This document shows, in pieces, positions 1 to 6,841 of a DNA stretch of 15,067 nt. The stretch comes from JBKPNX01 sp046732855 (GTDB lineage: Bacteria > Pseudomonadota > Alphaproteobacteria > Geminicoccales > Geminicoccaceae). Made by a program: the position numbers and the translations under genes. The stretch covers positions 1 through 15,067 of the forward strand of contig JBKPNX010000060.1 of NCBI GenBank assembly GCA_046732855.1, read 5' to 3'. Below the pieces are notes generated by a model. That model saw nothing but the letters and a program-made list of their open reading frames with translations, was not told the DNA's origin and searched no databases. Within the stretch, counting starts at the first letter, position 1. Every line of letters begins with the position of its first letter.

Positions 1-28
1 CCGCGCGCCGCACCTTGATCAAAGCCAT
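1..28 (-). CDS. Possible 5' end of a gene running off the window
   Basis: An ATG on the minus strand at 28-26 opens a frame that stays open to the window edge, reading MALIKVRRA over nine codons. It starts 7 bases after the cupin gene's TAG stop, with AGG about 6 bases upstream as a possible weak ribosome-binding site. Same-strand placement and tight spacing would fit an operon with the cupin gene. Nine residues are too few to assign a family, and chance is not excluded. Confidence 0.25.
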
Positions 29-35
29 GGGCTGC

Positions 36-320
36 CTATTTCAGCTCGATCTCCACGAAGGTGAACTCGAACGCGTTCGCATTGATCACGTCGTGCTCGA
101 CCCCGGCGTTGCGGAAGTAGGGCACCCCTTTCGTCAGCGGCGAGCGCGTGCGCTGGCCGTCGGATCCGACCAGCTCGAGCTCGCCGTCGGTCATGGGCAC
201 GACCACGTAGTCCAGCGCGTGGCGATGCCACCCGGTGGCGGTCCCCGGCGCGAAACGCCACTCGGTCACCCGCACCCGCTCGTTGTCGATAAACACCTTC
301 GATGTCGCCCGTTCAGTCAC
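36..320 (-). CDS. Small cupin-domain protein
   Basis: This 94-residue protein is a single cupin (RmlC-like beta-barrel) domain. The first cupin motif is visible at about residues 26-47: G-T-A-T-G-W-H-R-H followed by a Tyr and a D-G-E-L turn. The second motif lies near residues 72-77 as N-A-G-V-E-H. The His pair in WHRH and the later His are the usual metal ligands of the fold. No signal peptide is present, so it should be cytoplasmic. Small cupins of this type bind a metal and a small ligand, but their reactions vary and the substrate cannot be inferred. The start is GTG at 320, preceded by GGAAG about 6 bases upstream. The gene lies 51 bases downstream of the decayed hicA gene on the same strand and could be read from the same transcript. 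Confidence 0.75.
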   Translation of the reverse strand: MTERATSKVFIDNERVRVTEWRFAPGTATGWHRHALDYVVVPMTDGELELVGSDGQRTRSPLTKGVPYFRNAGVEHDVINANAFEFTFVEIELK

Positions 321-371
321 GACCGTCTTCCGGTTGGCAATTGAGACGCAGGAGAGGCAACCGCCGCGGCA

Positions 372-587
372 TCAGAGGAAACCGAGAAACTCATCCACCG
401 TAAGTCCGGCCTGCCTGATGATGCCTCGAAGCGTGCCGGCGGGTAGATCTCGGCGGTGAACGGGGACGACGCGCCCGAGGCTTCGATGGATGTCGCAGCA
501 CGTGGTGATGTGGTGCACGTAGAAACCGCCTCGTTCGAGAGCAGCAAACACGGTGAGGCCGCGCAGCGCTGGGAGGCGAGCCCTCAT
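372..587 (-). pseudogene. hicA: HicA-family toxin with its core scrambled by paired frameshifts
   Basis: The 71-residue frame begins and ends like HicA, the small dsRBD-fold mRNA interferase of type II toxin-antitoxin systems. The N-terminus reads LPALRGLTVFAALERGGFYV, and the C-terminus carries PVHRRDLPAGTLRGII and QAGLTVDEFL. Between residues 28 and 37 the frame reads TTCCDIHRSL, which does not fit the family. The +2 frame over the same bases reads HHVLRHPSKP, the expected HicA segment. One indel therefore leaves the frame after codon 27 and a second returns to it before Gly38. The G-S-H segment carrying the catalytic His is lost, so an active toxin is unlikely. The ATG overlaps the hicB stop as ATGA, the usual translational coupling. 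I call it a degenerate toxin. The less likely alternative is two sequencing errors. Confidence 0.72.
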
Positions 588-855
588 CCGTGCCCGAGTC
601 TGACGCGCACTTGCTCAAGCAGCGGTCTGGGCTCGACGACGTCACTCTCGGGTATCGGCTCGTCCTCCACCTGCAGACTCTCGAGGTAAGCCTCGATCGC
701 CTCTACCGCCATCGCGCGGGCTTCTTCGAGGGTCTCGCCATAGGTGACCAGCCCGGGGAGCGACGGGCAGGTGACCGTATATCCCCCTCCGGCTCCGGCT
801 GGAGGAGGATGTTGTGGGTGTGCTCAGCCGCAGCGACCGGTTTCCGACATGCCAT
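584..855 (-). pseudogene. hicB: HicB-family antitoxin, frameshifted near the N-terminus
   Basis: From the ATG at 855 the frame reads MACRKPVAAAEHTHNILLQPEPEG and then departs from the family. The neighbouring frame picks up at once with GYTVTCPSLPGLVTYGETLEEA and continues through AMAVEAIEAYLES to a TGA at 584-586. This is the HicB RNase H-like fold signature (PEPEGGYTV, PSLPG, TYGETLEEA). The two halves join if one G is added to the five-G run (C at 783-787 on the plus strand). The downstream frame has a TGA shortly upstream of the junction and no ATG, so the intact antitoxin cannot be made without frameshifting or a base correction. The protein would be about 90 residues with little room for a C-terminal DNA-binding domain. 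It precedes hicA and overlaps it by ATGA. HicB normally binds and neutralises HicA and often represses its own promoter. Confidence 0.72.
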
Positions 856-861
856 GATCGT

Positions 862-890
862 ATCCTAGCGCTGCCGCCAAGCTCTTGCAA
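862..890 (-). promoter_or_regulatory. Candidate sigma70-type promoter for hicB-hicA
   Basis: On the minus strand TTGCAA (885-890) and TAGGAT (862-867) are separated by exactly 17 bases. Each matches four of six consensus positions. The -10 element ends only 6 bases before the hicB ATG at 855, so a transcript from it would be nearly leaderless. It sits in the 65-base gap after the phaC stop. Support is motif and position only. Confidence 0.35.
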
Positions 891-920
891 AACCGCCCGG
901 ATGGCAGCTGGGTAGCGCAT

Positions 921-2714
921 CTACTCGCTCGCGCGCACCTTGACGTAGCTGCCGGGGGCGTCTTCGAGCGGCGCGAGCTTGCCCTCGCCCGGCTGGCGCG
1001 CCGGGACCTTCGTGCCGGCGTGCCGCGCCAGCCAGGGGCCCCAGTCGGACCACCAGGAGCCGGGATGCTGCGCCGCGCCTTCCAGCCACTTGTCCGGGTT
1101 CTCGGGCAGCTTCGCGTTGGTCCAGTACGCATACTTGTTGGCTGCGGGCGGATTGACGATGCCCGCGATGTGCCCCGAAGCGCCGAGCACGAACCTGGTC
1201 GGTCCGGCGAACGCGTGGGTGCCGGGGTAGCATGATCGCCAGGGCGCAATGTGATCCTCCTTGGTCGCCACGATGTAGGTCGGGGTCGTCACCTTCGACA
1301 GATCAATCGTCACGCCGGCCAGACTGAGGCCGCCCGGCCGCATCAGGCGATTCTGCTGGTACACCTGGCGCAGATAGAACAGCAGCATGGTCGCCGGCAG
1401 CCGCGTCGAGTCCGCATTCCAGTAGAGCAGATCGAACGGCGGCGGCTCGCGTCCGAGCAGATAGTTGTTGACGACGAACGTCCAGATCAGATCGTTCTCG
1501 CGCATCATGTTGAACATGTCGGCCATATGGTGGCCTTCGAGATAGCCCTTGTCCGCGATGTGCTTCTCCATCTGGGCGAGCTGCTCGTCGTCGATGAATA
1601 CGGCGACCTCGCCGACGTCCTTGAAGTCGAACAAGGAGGCGAGGAACGTCGCTGACTTGATGCGGGCGTCCCCCTTTGCCGCGAGATAGGCGAGCGCTCC
1701 CGCCGTGAGGATCCCGCCGATGCAGAAGCCGAGGATGTTGAGCCCATGCTCGCCGGTCGCCTGCTCGATCGCATCGAGCGCGGCGAGCGGACCTTCGAGC
1801 ATGTAGTCCTCGAAATCCTTGTGCGCGAGGTCGGCGCGCGGATTGACCCAGGAGACCACGAACGTCGTGTGACCCTGATCGACGCACCATTTGATGAAGC
1901 TGTTTTTCGGCTGGAGATCGAGGATGTAAAACTTGTTGATCCAGGGGGGCACGATCAGGAACGGACGCTCATACACCTGCGCCGTGGACGGCGCGTACTG
2001 GATCAACTGCATCAGATCGTTCTGATAGATCACCTTGCCGGGCGACGTGGCCACGTTCCTGCCGACCTCGAACGCCTTCTCGTCGGCCATGCTGATCTGC
2101 AGACGCCCCCGCCCCCGCTCGAGATCGGCGAGCAGGCGGTCGAGGCCGTCCAAAAGGTTCTGGCCGCCGGTCTCCGTGGCCTTGCGCAGGACCGCAGGGT
2201 TGGTCAGGATGAAGTTGCTCGGCGACAGCGCGCTGATGAACTGCCTGGTGTAGAAGTCGACCTTCTCCTGATCCTTCGGGTCCAGCCCAGGGACGTCGCG
2301 GACCAGCCCCCGCAACCAGCGGGCGCTAAGCAGGTACGACTGTTTGATGTGGTCGAACAGGAGATTCTCGGACCAGGCGCCGTCCTTGAAGCGCCGGTCG
2401 CCGCCCTCGGGCTCGACGAGCGGTTCGGTCGCGGTCCCTTGCATCCGCTGCAGAGTGTTCTGCCAGAGCTCCGCCTGATCACGCCACAGCTGGAGCTGGG
2501 CCTCGACCAGCCGCCCCGGGTCGGCGAACAGCCTGGCGCCGAGCTCGAAGAACGCGCGGCCGACGGCGTTCGGGTCGTGCACCGAATAGCCCGTCTCGCC
2601 GGCCGTGTCCGCCTGAGTCCGCCAGAACTCCTCCATGACGTGCTGGCTGCGCTCGGCGAACTCGGCAAGCCGCCCGGCCAGCACGGCGTGCTCGGAATTG
2701 CGCGCCTCGCTCAT
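921..2714 (-). CDS. phaC: Class I poly(3-hydroxyalkanoate) synthase
   Basis: PhaC polymerises (R)-3-hydroxyacyl-CoA into polyhydroxyalkanoate at the surface of storage granules. The 597-residue length matches class I enzymes (about 590). The N-terminal half (about 30-270) is the PhaC_N region, with SARWLRGLVRDVPGL and the WINKFYILDL segment. The C-terminal half is an alpha/beta-hydrolase fold. The lipase-like box reads GFCIGG with catalytic Cys331. The acid is Asp487 in ATKEDHIAPW and the base is His515 in GASGHIAGIVNPP. All three triad residues are present and the frame is unbroken. The start ATG at 2714 has GAGG about 10 bases upstream. No thiolase, reductase, phasin or phaR gene is adjacent; the gene is divergent from an ABC importer array. 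Substrate range (short chain) is inferred from class only. Confidence 0.96.
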   Translation of the reverse strand: MSEARNSEHAVLAGRLAEFAERSQHVMEEFWRTQADTAGETGYSVHDPNAVGRAFFELGARLFADPGRLVEAQLQLWRDQAELWQNTLQRMQGTATEPLVEPEGGDRRFKDGAWSENLLFDHIKQSYLLSARWLRGLVRDVPGLDPKDQEKVDFYTRQFISALSPSNFILTNPAVLRKATETGGQNLLDGLDRLLADLERGRGRLQISMADEKAFEVGRNVATSPGKVIYQNDLMQLIQYAPSTAQVYERPFLIVPPWINKFYILDLQPKNSFIKWCVDQGHTTFVVSWVNPRADLAHKDFEDYMLEGPLAALDAIEQATGEHGLNILGFCIGGILTAGALAYLAAKGDARIKSATFLASLFDFKDVGEVAVFIDDEQLAQMEKHIADKGYLEGHHMADMFNMMRENDLIWTFVVNNYLLGREPPPFDLLYWNADSTRLPATMLLFYLRQVYQQNRLMRPGGLSLAGVTIDLSKVTTPTYIVATKEDHIAPWRSCYPGTHAFAGPTRFVLGASGHIAGIVNPPAANKYAYWTNAKLPENPDKWLEGAAQHPGSWWSDWGPWLARHAGTKVPARQPGEGKLAPLEDAPGSYVKVRASE

Positions 2715-2746
2715 GAGCCATCCTCGATACTGTTCCGTTTGGACCG

Positions 2747-2762
2747 ATTACAGCGCTGCAAT
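2747..2762. promoter_or_regulatory. 16-bp imperfect palindrome between phaC and the ABC array
   Basis: The sequence ATTACAGCGCTGCAAT is an inverted repeat with a single mismatched pair and no spacer. It lies 33-48 bases upstream of the phaC start, inside the 240-base divergent gap (2715-2954). Size, symmetry and position fit an operator for phaC or for both directions. It does not match the CTGC-N-GCAG pattern described for PhaR. No convincing promoter was seen for the plus-strand array in this gap. Confidence 0.35.
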
Positions 2763-2954
2763 GCAACCGCCGATTCTTGAAAATACCCGCCAGCGCCGAC
2801 CCTGGCCAGGGGGCGCAGACGGGTACGTCCGCGGGTCTCGGCAGCCGCGCGGGTGTTGCGTTTGGCAGAGAGACGCCTACCATGCGGGGCAGCGGAACGA
2901 GGGAGGCGCAATGCCGTGACCACGAGCCGGTCGGCGGCAGCGACGGGCCGTTAG

Positions 2955-4043
2955 ATGACCGAGCTGCAGATTCGGGGGCTGACCAAGCGTTTCGGCGACG
3001 TGCAGGCACTCGATGGCGTCGACCTGGATGTCGCCGCCGGCGAGTTCTTCGTGATCCTCGGCCCGAGCGCCGCCGGTAAGACCACGACTTTGCGCAGCAT
3101 CGCCGGGCTCGAGCGCCCGGATGGGGGCGCAATCACGTTCGGCGGCCAGGACATCACCCATGCGCCGGTGCAAGGGCGCGGCATGTCCATGATTTTCCAG
3201 ACGTTCGCGCTCTACCCGCACCTCTCGACCTTCGACAATCTTGCCTATCCCTTGCGCGAGCAGAGGCTCGGCGCCGATCAGATCCGCGCGCGCGTTGGCG
3301 AAATCGCTGAAATGCTCGGCATCAGCCACACGCTCGTGCGCAAGCCCAATACGCTGTCCGGCGGCGAGCAGCAGCGCCTCGCGATCGGGCGCGCGCTGGT
3401 GCGCCGCCCCAAGCTGCTCCTCCTGGACGAGCCGCTCACCAATCTCGACGCCAAGCTGCGCCACGATACGCGGGCAGAGTTCAAACGGCTGCATCGCGAG
3501 CTCGGCATGACCATGGTCTACGCCACTCCCGACCAGCTCGAGGCGCTGACCATGGGCGAGCGGATCGCGGTGCTGCGCGAGGGCCGGATCGTGCAGACCG
3601 GCACGCCCGCGGAGCTGTACGAGCGCCCCGCCGACAGCTTCGTCGCGACGATGATCGGCGCGCCCCCGATGAACCTGTTGCCCGGCACCGTCCGCACGCG
3701 AGCGGCGGGGACGGTGATCGAGCTGCCGTTCGGCGAGTTCGACGCCGCCCGCTGGCGCGACGCCGTGAGTCCCGGCGCCCGGGTGATGTTCGGCATCCGA
3801 CCGCACGATCTGGCGCCTGCTGATGCCCTCCAGAACGATCCGTGCTTTGCCGCGACTGTGCATCTGACGGAGCCGCTGGGCGATGTCACCGTGCTCGACA
3901 TCGAGGCGGGTGGCGCGGTGCTCAAGATGGCGCTACCCGAGGAGCAGGCGCTCGCCTACGGCCCGGGCCACGAGCTCGCGATCGAGCTGTCGCTCGCCGA
4001 CGCCCACCTGTTCCACGGGGAGACCGGCAGGGCTTTGTCATAG
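2955..4043 (+). CDS. ABC importer ATPase 1 (MalK/UgpC-like, altered H-loop)
   Basis: This is a 362-residue cytoplasmic ATPase of a carbohydrate/polyol-type ABC importer. The nucleotide-binding domain spans about residues 1-240, followed by a C-terminal TOBE-like region containing GIRPHDL. Walker A is GPSAAGKT at 36-43, the Q-loop Gln is residue 82, the signature is a canonical LSGGE at 134-138, and Walker B is LLLLDE at 154-159. The switch position, normally the His of THDQ, reads ATPDQLEA with Pro192, so the H-loop His is missing. An in-frame TAG directly precedes the ATG, which fixes the start; the ribosome-binding site is weak. It is first in an array with its binding protein, two permeases and a second ATPase (8121-9236). 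Pairing with that ATPase rather than self-pairing is inferred from their complementary defects. Confidence 0.93.
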   Translation: MTELQIRGLTKRFGDVQALDGVDLDVAAGEFFVILGPSAAGKTTTLRSIAGLERPDGGAITFGGQDITHAPVQGRGMSMIFQTFALYPHLSTFDNLAYPLREQRLGADQIRARVGEIAEMLGISHTLVRKPNTLSGGEQQRLAIGRALVRRPKLLLLDEPLTNLDAKLRHDTRAEFKRLHRELGMTMVYATPDQLEALTMGERIAVLREGRIVQTGTPAELYERPADSFVATMIGAPPMNLLPGTVRTRAAGTVIELPFGEFDAARWRDAVSPGARVMFGIRPHDLAPADALQNDPCFAATVHLTEPLGDVTVLDIEAGGAVLKMALPEEQALAYGPGHELAIELSLADAHLFHGETGRALS

Positions 4044-4103
4044 CGGCGCACGCCTCGCGGACGCGGTTCGCTCACTGTCAACCGAGAAGAAGGAAGAACG
4101 ACG

Positions 4104-5531
4104 ATGCGCACATCAGGGATCAGAGGCTTGACGGTCGCGGCGGCCAGCGCGGCCGCTCTGCTCGGCGCCGGCAGCGCCGCATGGAGCAAGGACATCTCGA
4201 TCAAGATGGCGGTGCCCGACTGGCCGCCGACGCGGATCATGCAGGACCTCGCCAACGAGCGCTACAAGGCGCCGTCCGGCAACAACGTCAAGCTCGAGGC
4301 CGATTTCATCCCCTGGCCGAACTACTATGAGCGCCTCGCCGCCTCGCTCACCTCGGGCGAGCAGAAGTATCAGATGGTGGTCTCCGACAGCCAGTGGCTC
4401 GGCGCCTTCGTCGAGGGCGGCTATTACATGAAGATCAACAAGTTCATCGACGACGATCCCGAGCTGCAGGCGATCTTTGCCGACCTGCATCCGAACCTGG
4501 TCGCGGCGTACTCGACCTATCCGCACAAGTCCGACAATTTCTACGGCTTCCCGCAAATGCCGGACGTGCTGATCGTCTATTATCGAACCGACCTGTTCTG
4601 CAACGAGCAGGAGCAGACCGCCTATCAGGCCAAGTACGGCAAGAAGCTGCCGTGCGATCCGGCCGAAATGGACGACGTCGACTGGGATCAGGTCCAGACC
4701 TTCGGCGAGTTCTTCCGCCGCGGCAAGGGGGATCAGCTGGCGGGGCAGACCCTCAACGACGACTTCTACGGCATCGCCTATCAGTCAGGGAAGGCCTACG
4801 ATTTCAGCATCATGCAGATCAACGCCTTCATCTGGCAGCACGGCGCCGGCATCTGGGACGAGACCAAGGCGCCCGAAGGTCAGGCGGAAGGCGTAGTCAA
4901 TTCGGACAAGGCGGTCGAGGCGCTCGAGCACTATCTGTCGCTGCAGCAGTACATGCCGCCGGTGGTCAAGACCGGCACCATGGACATCTTCAAGGTCGAC
5001 GAGCTGTTCCGCGAAGGCAAGGTCGCCTGGATCATCCAGTGGATCGGCTTCGCCGAGAGCACGATCACGCCGGCCACCTCCAAGGTCGCCGACAAAGTCG
5101 CGTTCGCCGTCCATCCGGGCATGCGCGGGCCCGATGGCAAGCTCAGCCGCTGGGCCAACATCGGCGGCCAGCCGTTCGTCATGACCACGTGGAACGATGA
5201 CGAGATGGTCGGCGAGATGGTCGACTTCGTGAAATGGTGGCTGTCACCGGAGATCCAGACCGAGTTCGCGCGCCGCGGCGGCCAGAGCGGCCGGCAGAGC
5301 GTATACAATCAGCCGGATTACGTCACGTTCCGGCCGTGGAACCGGACCTGGGCGTCGAGCCTCGATTGGCAGAAGGACGTGTGGCACGTGCCCTCGTTCT
5401 TCGAGCTCCTGGTGGAGTCGCAGGAGGAATACGACAAGGCAATCACCGGCCAGCAGACGGCCAAGCAGGCGCTCGACAACATCGCCGCCTTCCAGCAGAA
5501 CCTGCTCGAAGAGGAAGGCCTGATCGAATAG
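4104..5531 (+). CDS. ABC importer periplasmic solute-binding protein
   Basis: This is a 475-residue extracellular solute-binding protein of the family 1 (sugar/polyol) type. The N-terminus is an export signal: basic MRTSGIRG, then an Ala/Leu-rich core to about residue 27, with cleavage near SAAWS-K. No lipobox Cys is visible, so it should be a soluble periplasmic protein. Family features include the early I-K-M-A-V strand, the NYYERLAASL segment, VVSDSQWLGAFVEGGY, and a late WWLSPEIQTEFARRGGQSG hinge-like region. The ATG at 4104 follows GAAGGAAGA at good spacing. It lies 60 bases after ATPase 1 and 81 bases before permease 1, with a hairpin in the latter gap. The ligand is unknown; a sugar, polyol or glycerol-like compound is inferred from the transporter type. 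Confidence 0.9.
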   Translation: MRTSGIRGLTVAAASAAALLGAGSAAWSKDISIKMAVPDWPPTRIMQDLANERYKAPSGNNVKLEADFIPWPNYYERLAASLTSGEQKYQMVVSDSQWLGAFVEGGYYMKINKFIDDDPELQAIFADLHPNLVAAYSTYPHKSDNFYGFPQMPDVLIVYYRTDLFCNEQEQTAYQAKYGKKLPCDPAEMDDVDWDQVQTFGEFFRRGKGDQLAGQTLNDDFYGIAYQSGKAYDFSIMQINAFIWQHGAGIWDETKAPEGQAEGVVNSDKAVEALEHYLSLQQYMPPVVKTGTMDIFKVDELFREGKVAWIIQWIGFAESTITPATSKVADKVAFAVHPGMRGPDGKLSRWANIGGQPFVMTTWNDDEMVGEMVDFVKWWLSPEIQTEFARRGGQSGRQSVYNQPDYVTFRPWNRTWASSLDWQKDVWHVPSFFELLVESQEEYDKAITGQQTAKQALDNIAAFQQNLLEEEGLIE

Positions 5532-5539
5532 ACAGGGCT

Positions 5540-5570
5540 CAGCGGCGGCGCGGTCAGAACGCCCCCGCTG
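5540..5570 (+). promoter_or_regulatory. Intercistronic hairpin after the binding-protein gene
   Basis: The arms CAGCGGCGGCG and CGCCCCCGCTG pair over 11 positions with one mismatch around a 9-base loop. It begins 9 bases after the binding-protein stop and has no following T run, so it is not a typical intrinsic terminator. In ABC operons such hairpins often protect the binding-protein message from 3' decay and raise its level over the permeases. That role is inferred here. Confidence 0.5.
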
Positions 5571-5598
5571 CGGCCATCAAAGGAGCGCGACGGGCTCG

Positions 5599-5616
5599 AT
5601 GACCAATTCCCGATGA
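5599..5616 (+). other. Five-codon minicistron overlapping the permease 1 start
   Basis: The bases ATGACCAATTCCCGATGA encode MTNSR and stop. The TGA overlaps the permease 1 ATG as ATGA (5613-5616). The only good Shine-Dalgarno, AAAGGAG at 5579-5585, lies 13 bases before this ATG and 27 before the permease start. Ribosomes may therefore load here and reinitiate on permease 1. It could equally be chance. Confidence 0.3.
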
Positions 5617-6674
5617 ATGCGGTATCGACACCGGCGCTGGCGCAGCACCGCGGCTGGTGGACGCCGGACTGGGCCAACTGGCGCCTCGCGTCGATCGTGG
5701 CGCTGATCGCGACCCCGGCCGCGGTGCTCGTTCTGCCGCTGAACGTCGCGTTCTGGGTATCGCTCGCCGCGGTCGCGCTGGTCGCGCTCACCGCCGTGAT
5801 CAACGCCTGGGGTCGCTACAACGGGGGCTTGCTGGTCGCCCCGGCGATCGGCCTCCTGTTCGTAATGAACATCTTCCCGCTGATGTGGTCGTTCGGGCTC
5901 AGCTTCTTCAACTATCGCGCCAACCGGCTCGCCGCGCCGACCTTCGACGGTCTCGACAACTACGCGCGGGTTTTGACCGACGCCACAATCTGGGACCGCC
6001 TGCAGACGACGGCGCTGGTCGTGGTGCTGACGGTCGGCACCCAGATGATCGTCGGTTTCCTGCTGGCGCTGCTGTTCGAGAAGCAGTTCCCCGGCCGCCG
6101 CGTGCTGCTGATGCTCGTGCTCACCCCAATGATGCTCTCGTTCGTGGCGGTCGGCGCCTTCTTCCGCTACTACTACGAGCCGACCTTCGGCCTGCTCAGC
6201 CAAGCGGTTCGGCTGTTCACCGGCGCGCCGTTCATCCTGCTCGATACGCCCACAGGCGCGCTCGCGGGCATCGTCTTCGCCGACGCCTGGATGTGGTCGC
6301 CGTTCGTCATGCTCCTGGTGCTGGCCGGCCTGGTCAGCGTGCCGAAGTATCTGTACGAGGCGGCGGAGATCGACCGGGCGTCCTGGTGGCGCCGGTTCTG
6401 GACCATCACCTTTCCGTATATCCGCGGTCTGCTGCTGCTGGCATTGCTGTTCCGCACGATCGAGGCGTTCAAGCTGTTCGACATCGTGTTCCTGCTGACC
6501 GAGGGCGGGCCCGGCACCTCGACCGAGACCATCGCCGTGTACGTCTATCGCCTGGCGTTCCAGTACTTCCGCACCAGCCAGAGCACCGCGCTCGCCTACA
6601 TCCTGCTGTTCATCGTGATCGTGCTGACTAACCTCTACCTCTACTTCGTCAATCGCCGGGCGGCGGAGGCGTAG
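5613..6674 (+). CDS. ABC importer permease 1 (MalF/UgpA-like)
   Basis: This 353-residue inner-membrane permease contains a binding-protein-dependent transport domain. The EAA loop that docks an ATPase begins at Glu249: EAAEIDRASWWRRFWTITFP. The C-terminal part carries LLTEGGPGTSTETIAVYVY, typical of the MalF/UgpA side of sugar importers. About eight membrane helices can be drawn: two lie in an N-terminal stretch (about residues 27-65) ahead of the standard six-helix core, which begins near LLVAPAIGLLFV. The extra pair makes it longer than minimal permeases of about 300 residues. It follows the binding-protein gene in the array and should form a heterodimeric channel with permease 2. The ATG at 5613 is supported by family length and by the ATGA overlap with the minicistron. 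Confidence 0.92.
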   Translation: MNAVSTPALAQHRGWWTPDWANWRLASIVALIATPAAVLVLPLNVAFWVSLAAVALVALTAVINAWGRYNGGLLVAPAIGLLFVMNIFPLMWSFGLSFFNYRANRLAAPTFDGLDNYARVLTDATIWDRLQTTALVVVLTVGTQMIVGFLLALLFEKQFPGRRVLLMLVLTPMMLSFVAVGAFFRYYYEPTFGLLSQAVRLFTGAPFILLDTPTGALAGIVFADAWMWSPFVMLLVLAGLVSVPKYLYEAAEIDRASWWRRFWTITFPYIRGLLLLALLFRTIEAFKLFDIVFLLTEGGPGTSTETIAVYVYRLAFQYFRTSQSTALAYILLFIVIVLTNLYLYFVNRRAAEA

Positions 6675-6792
6675 GAAGTGACGCGAGCGCCCAACGCGGT
6701 CGCGGCCACCCGGGCATTGGCTGCTCGAACGACGGGCGCACATGGCGCCGCTCCATGGCCGGCCCGGCCGAGCGCAGCAGCGACCGCGCGCG

Positions 6793-6841
6793 GTGGCACG
6801 CCGAGCGGCTGACCAGGCCGGAGGCATACCGTGGCACGCCG
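6793..6841 (+). repeat. 11-bp direct repeat flanking the permease 2 start
   Basis: GTGGCACGCCG occurs at 6793-6803 and again at 6831-6841, where its GTG is the permease 2 start codon. The offset is 38 bases, so the upstream copy opens a different frame. The copies lie in and at the end of a 156-base gap (6675-6830) between the two permease genes, longer than usual for such pairs. GGAGG precedes only the second copy at suitable distance, which supports the start at 6831. No gene was supported in the gap. Confidence 0.5.

Noticed and set aside
1746..2780. Plus-strand open frame of 344 codons
   Set aside because: It is antisense to phaC, which has all family motifs; the frame has low-complexity composition and no recognisable features.
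2860..2885. Possible sigma54 promoter (TTGGCAGAGAGACGCC) before the ABC array
   Set aside because: The GG and GC elements are 9 bases apart rather than 10, and the flanking consensus is poor.
2877..3863. Minus-strand open frame of 328 codons
   Set aside because: It is antisense to ATPase 1, whose Walker and signature motifs are clear.
6678..6815. GTG-started frame of 45 codons between the permease genes
   Set aside because: Ala/Arg/Pro-rich composition, no ribosome-binding site of its own and no family features.
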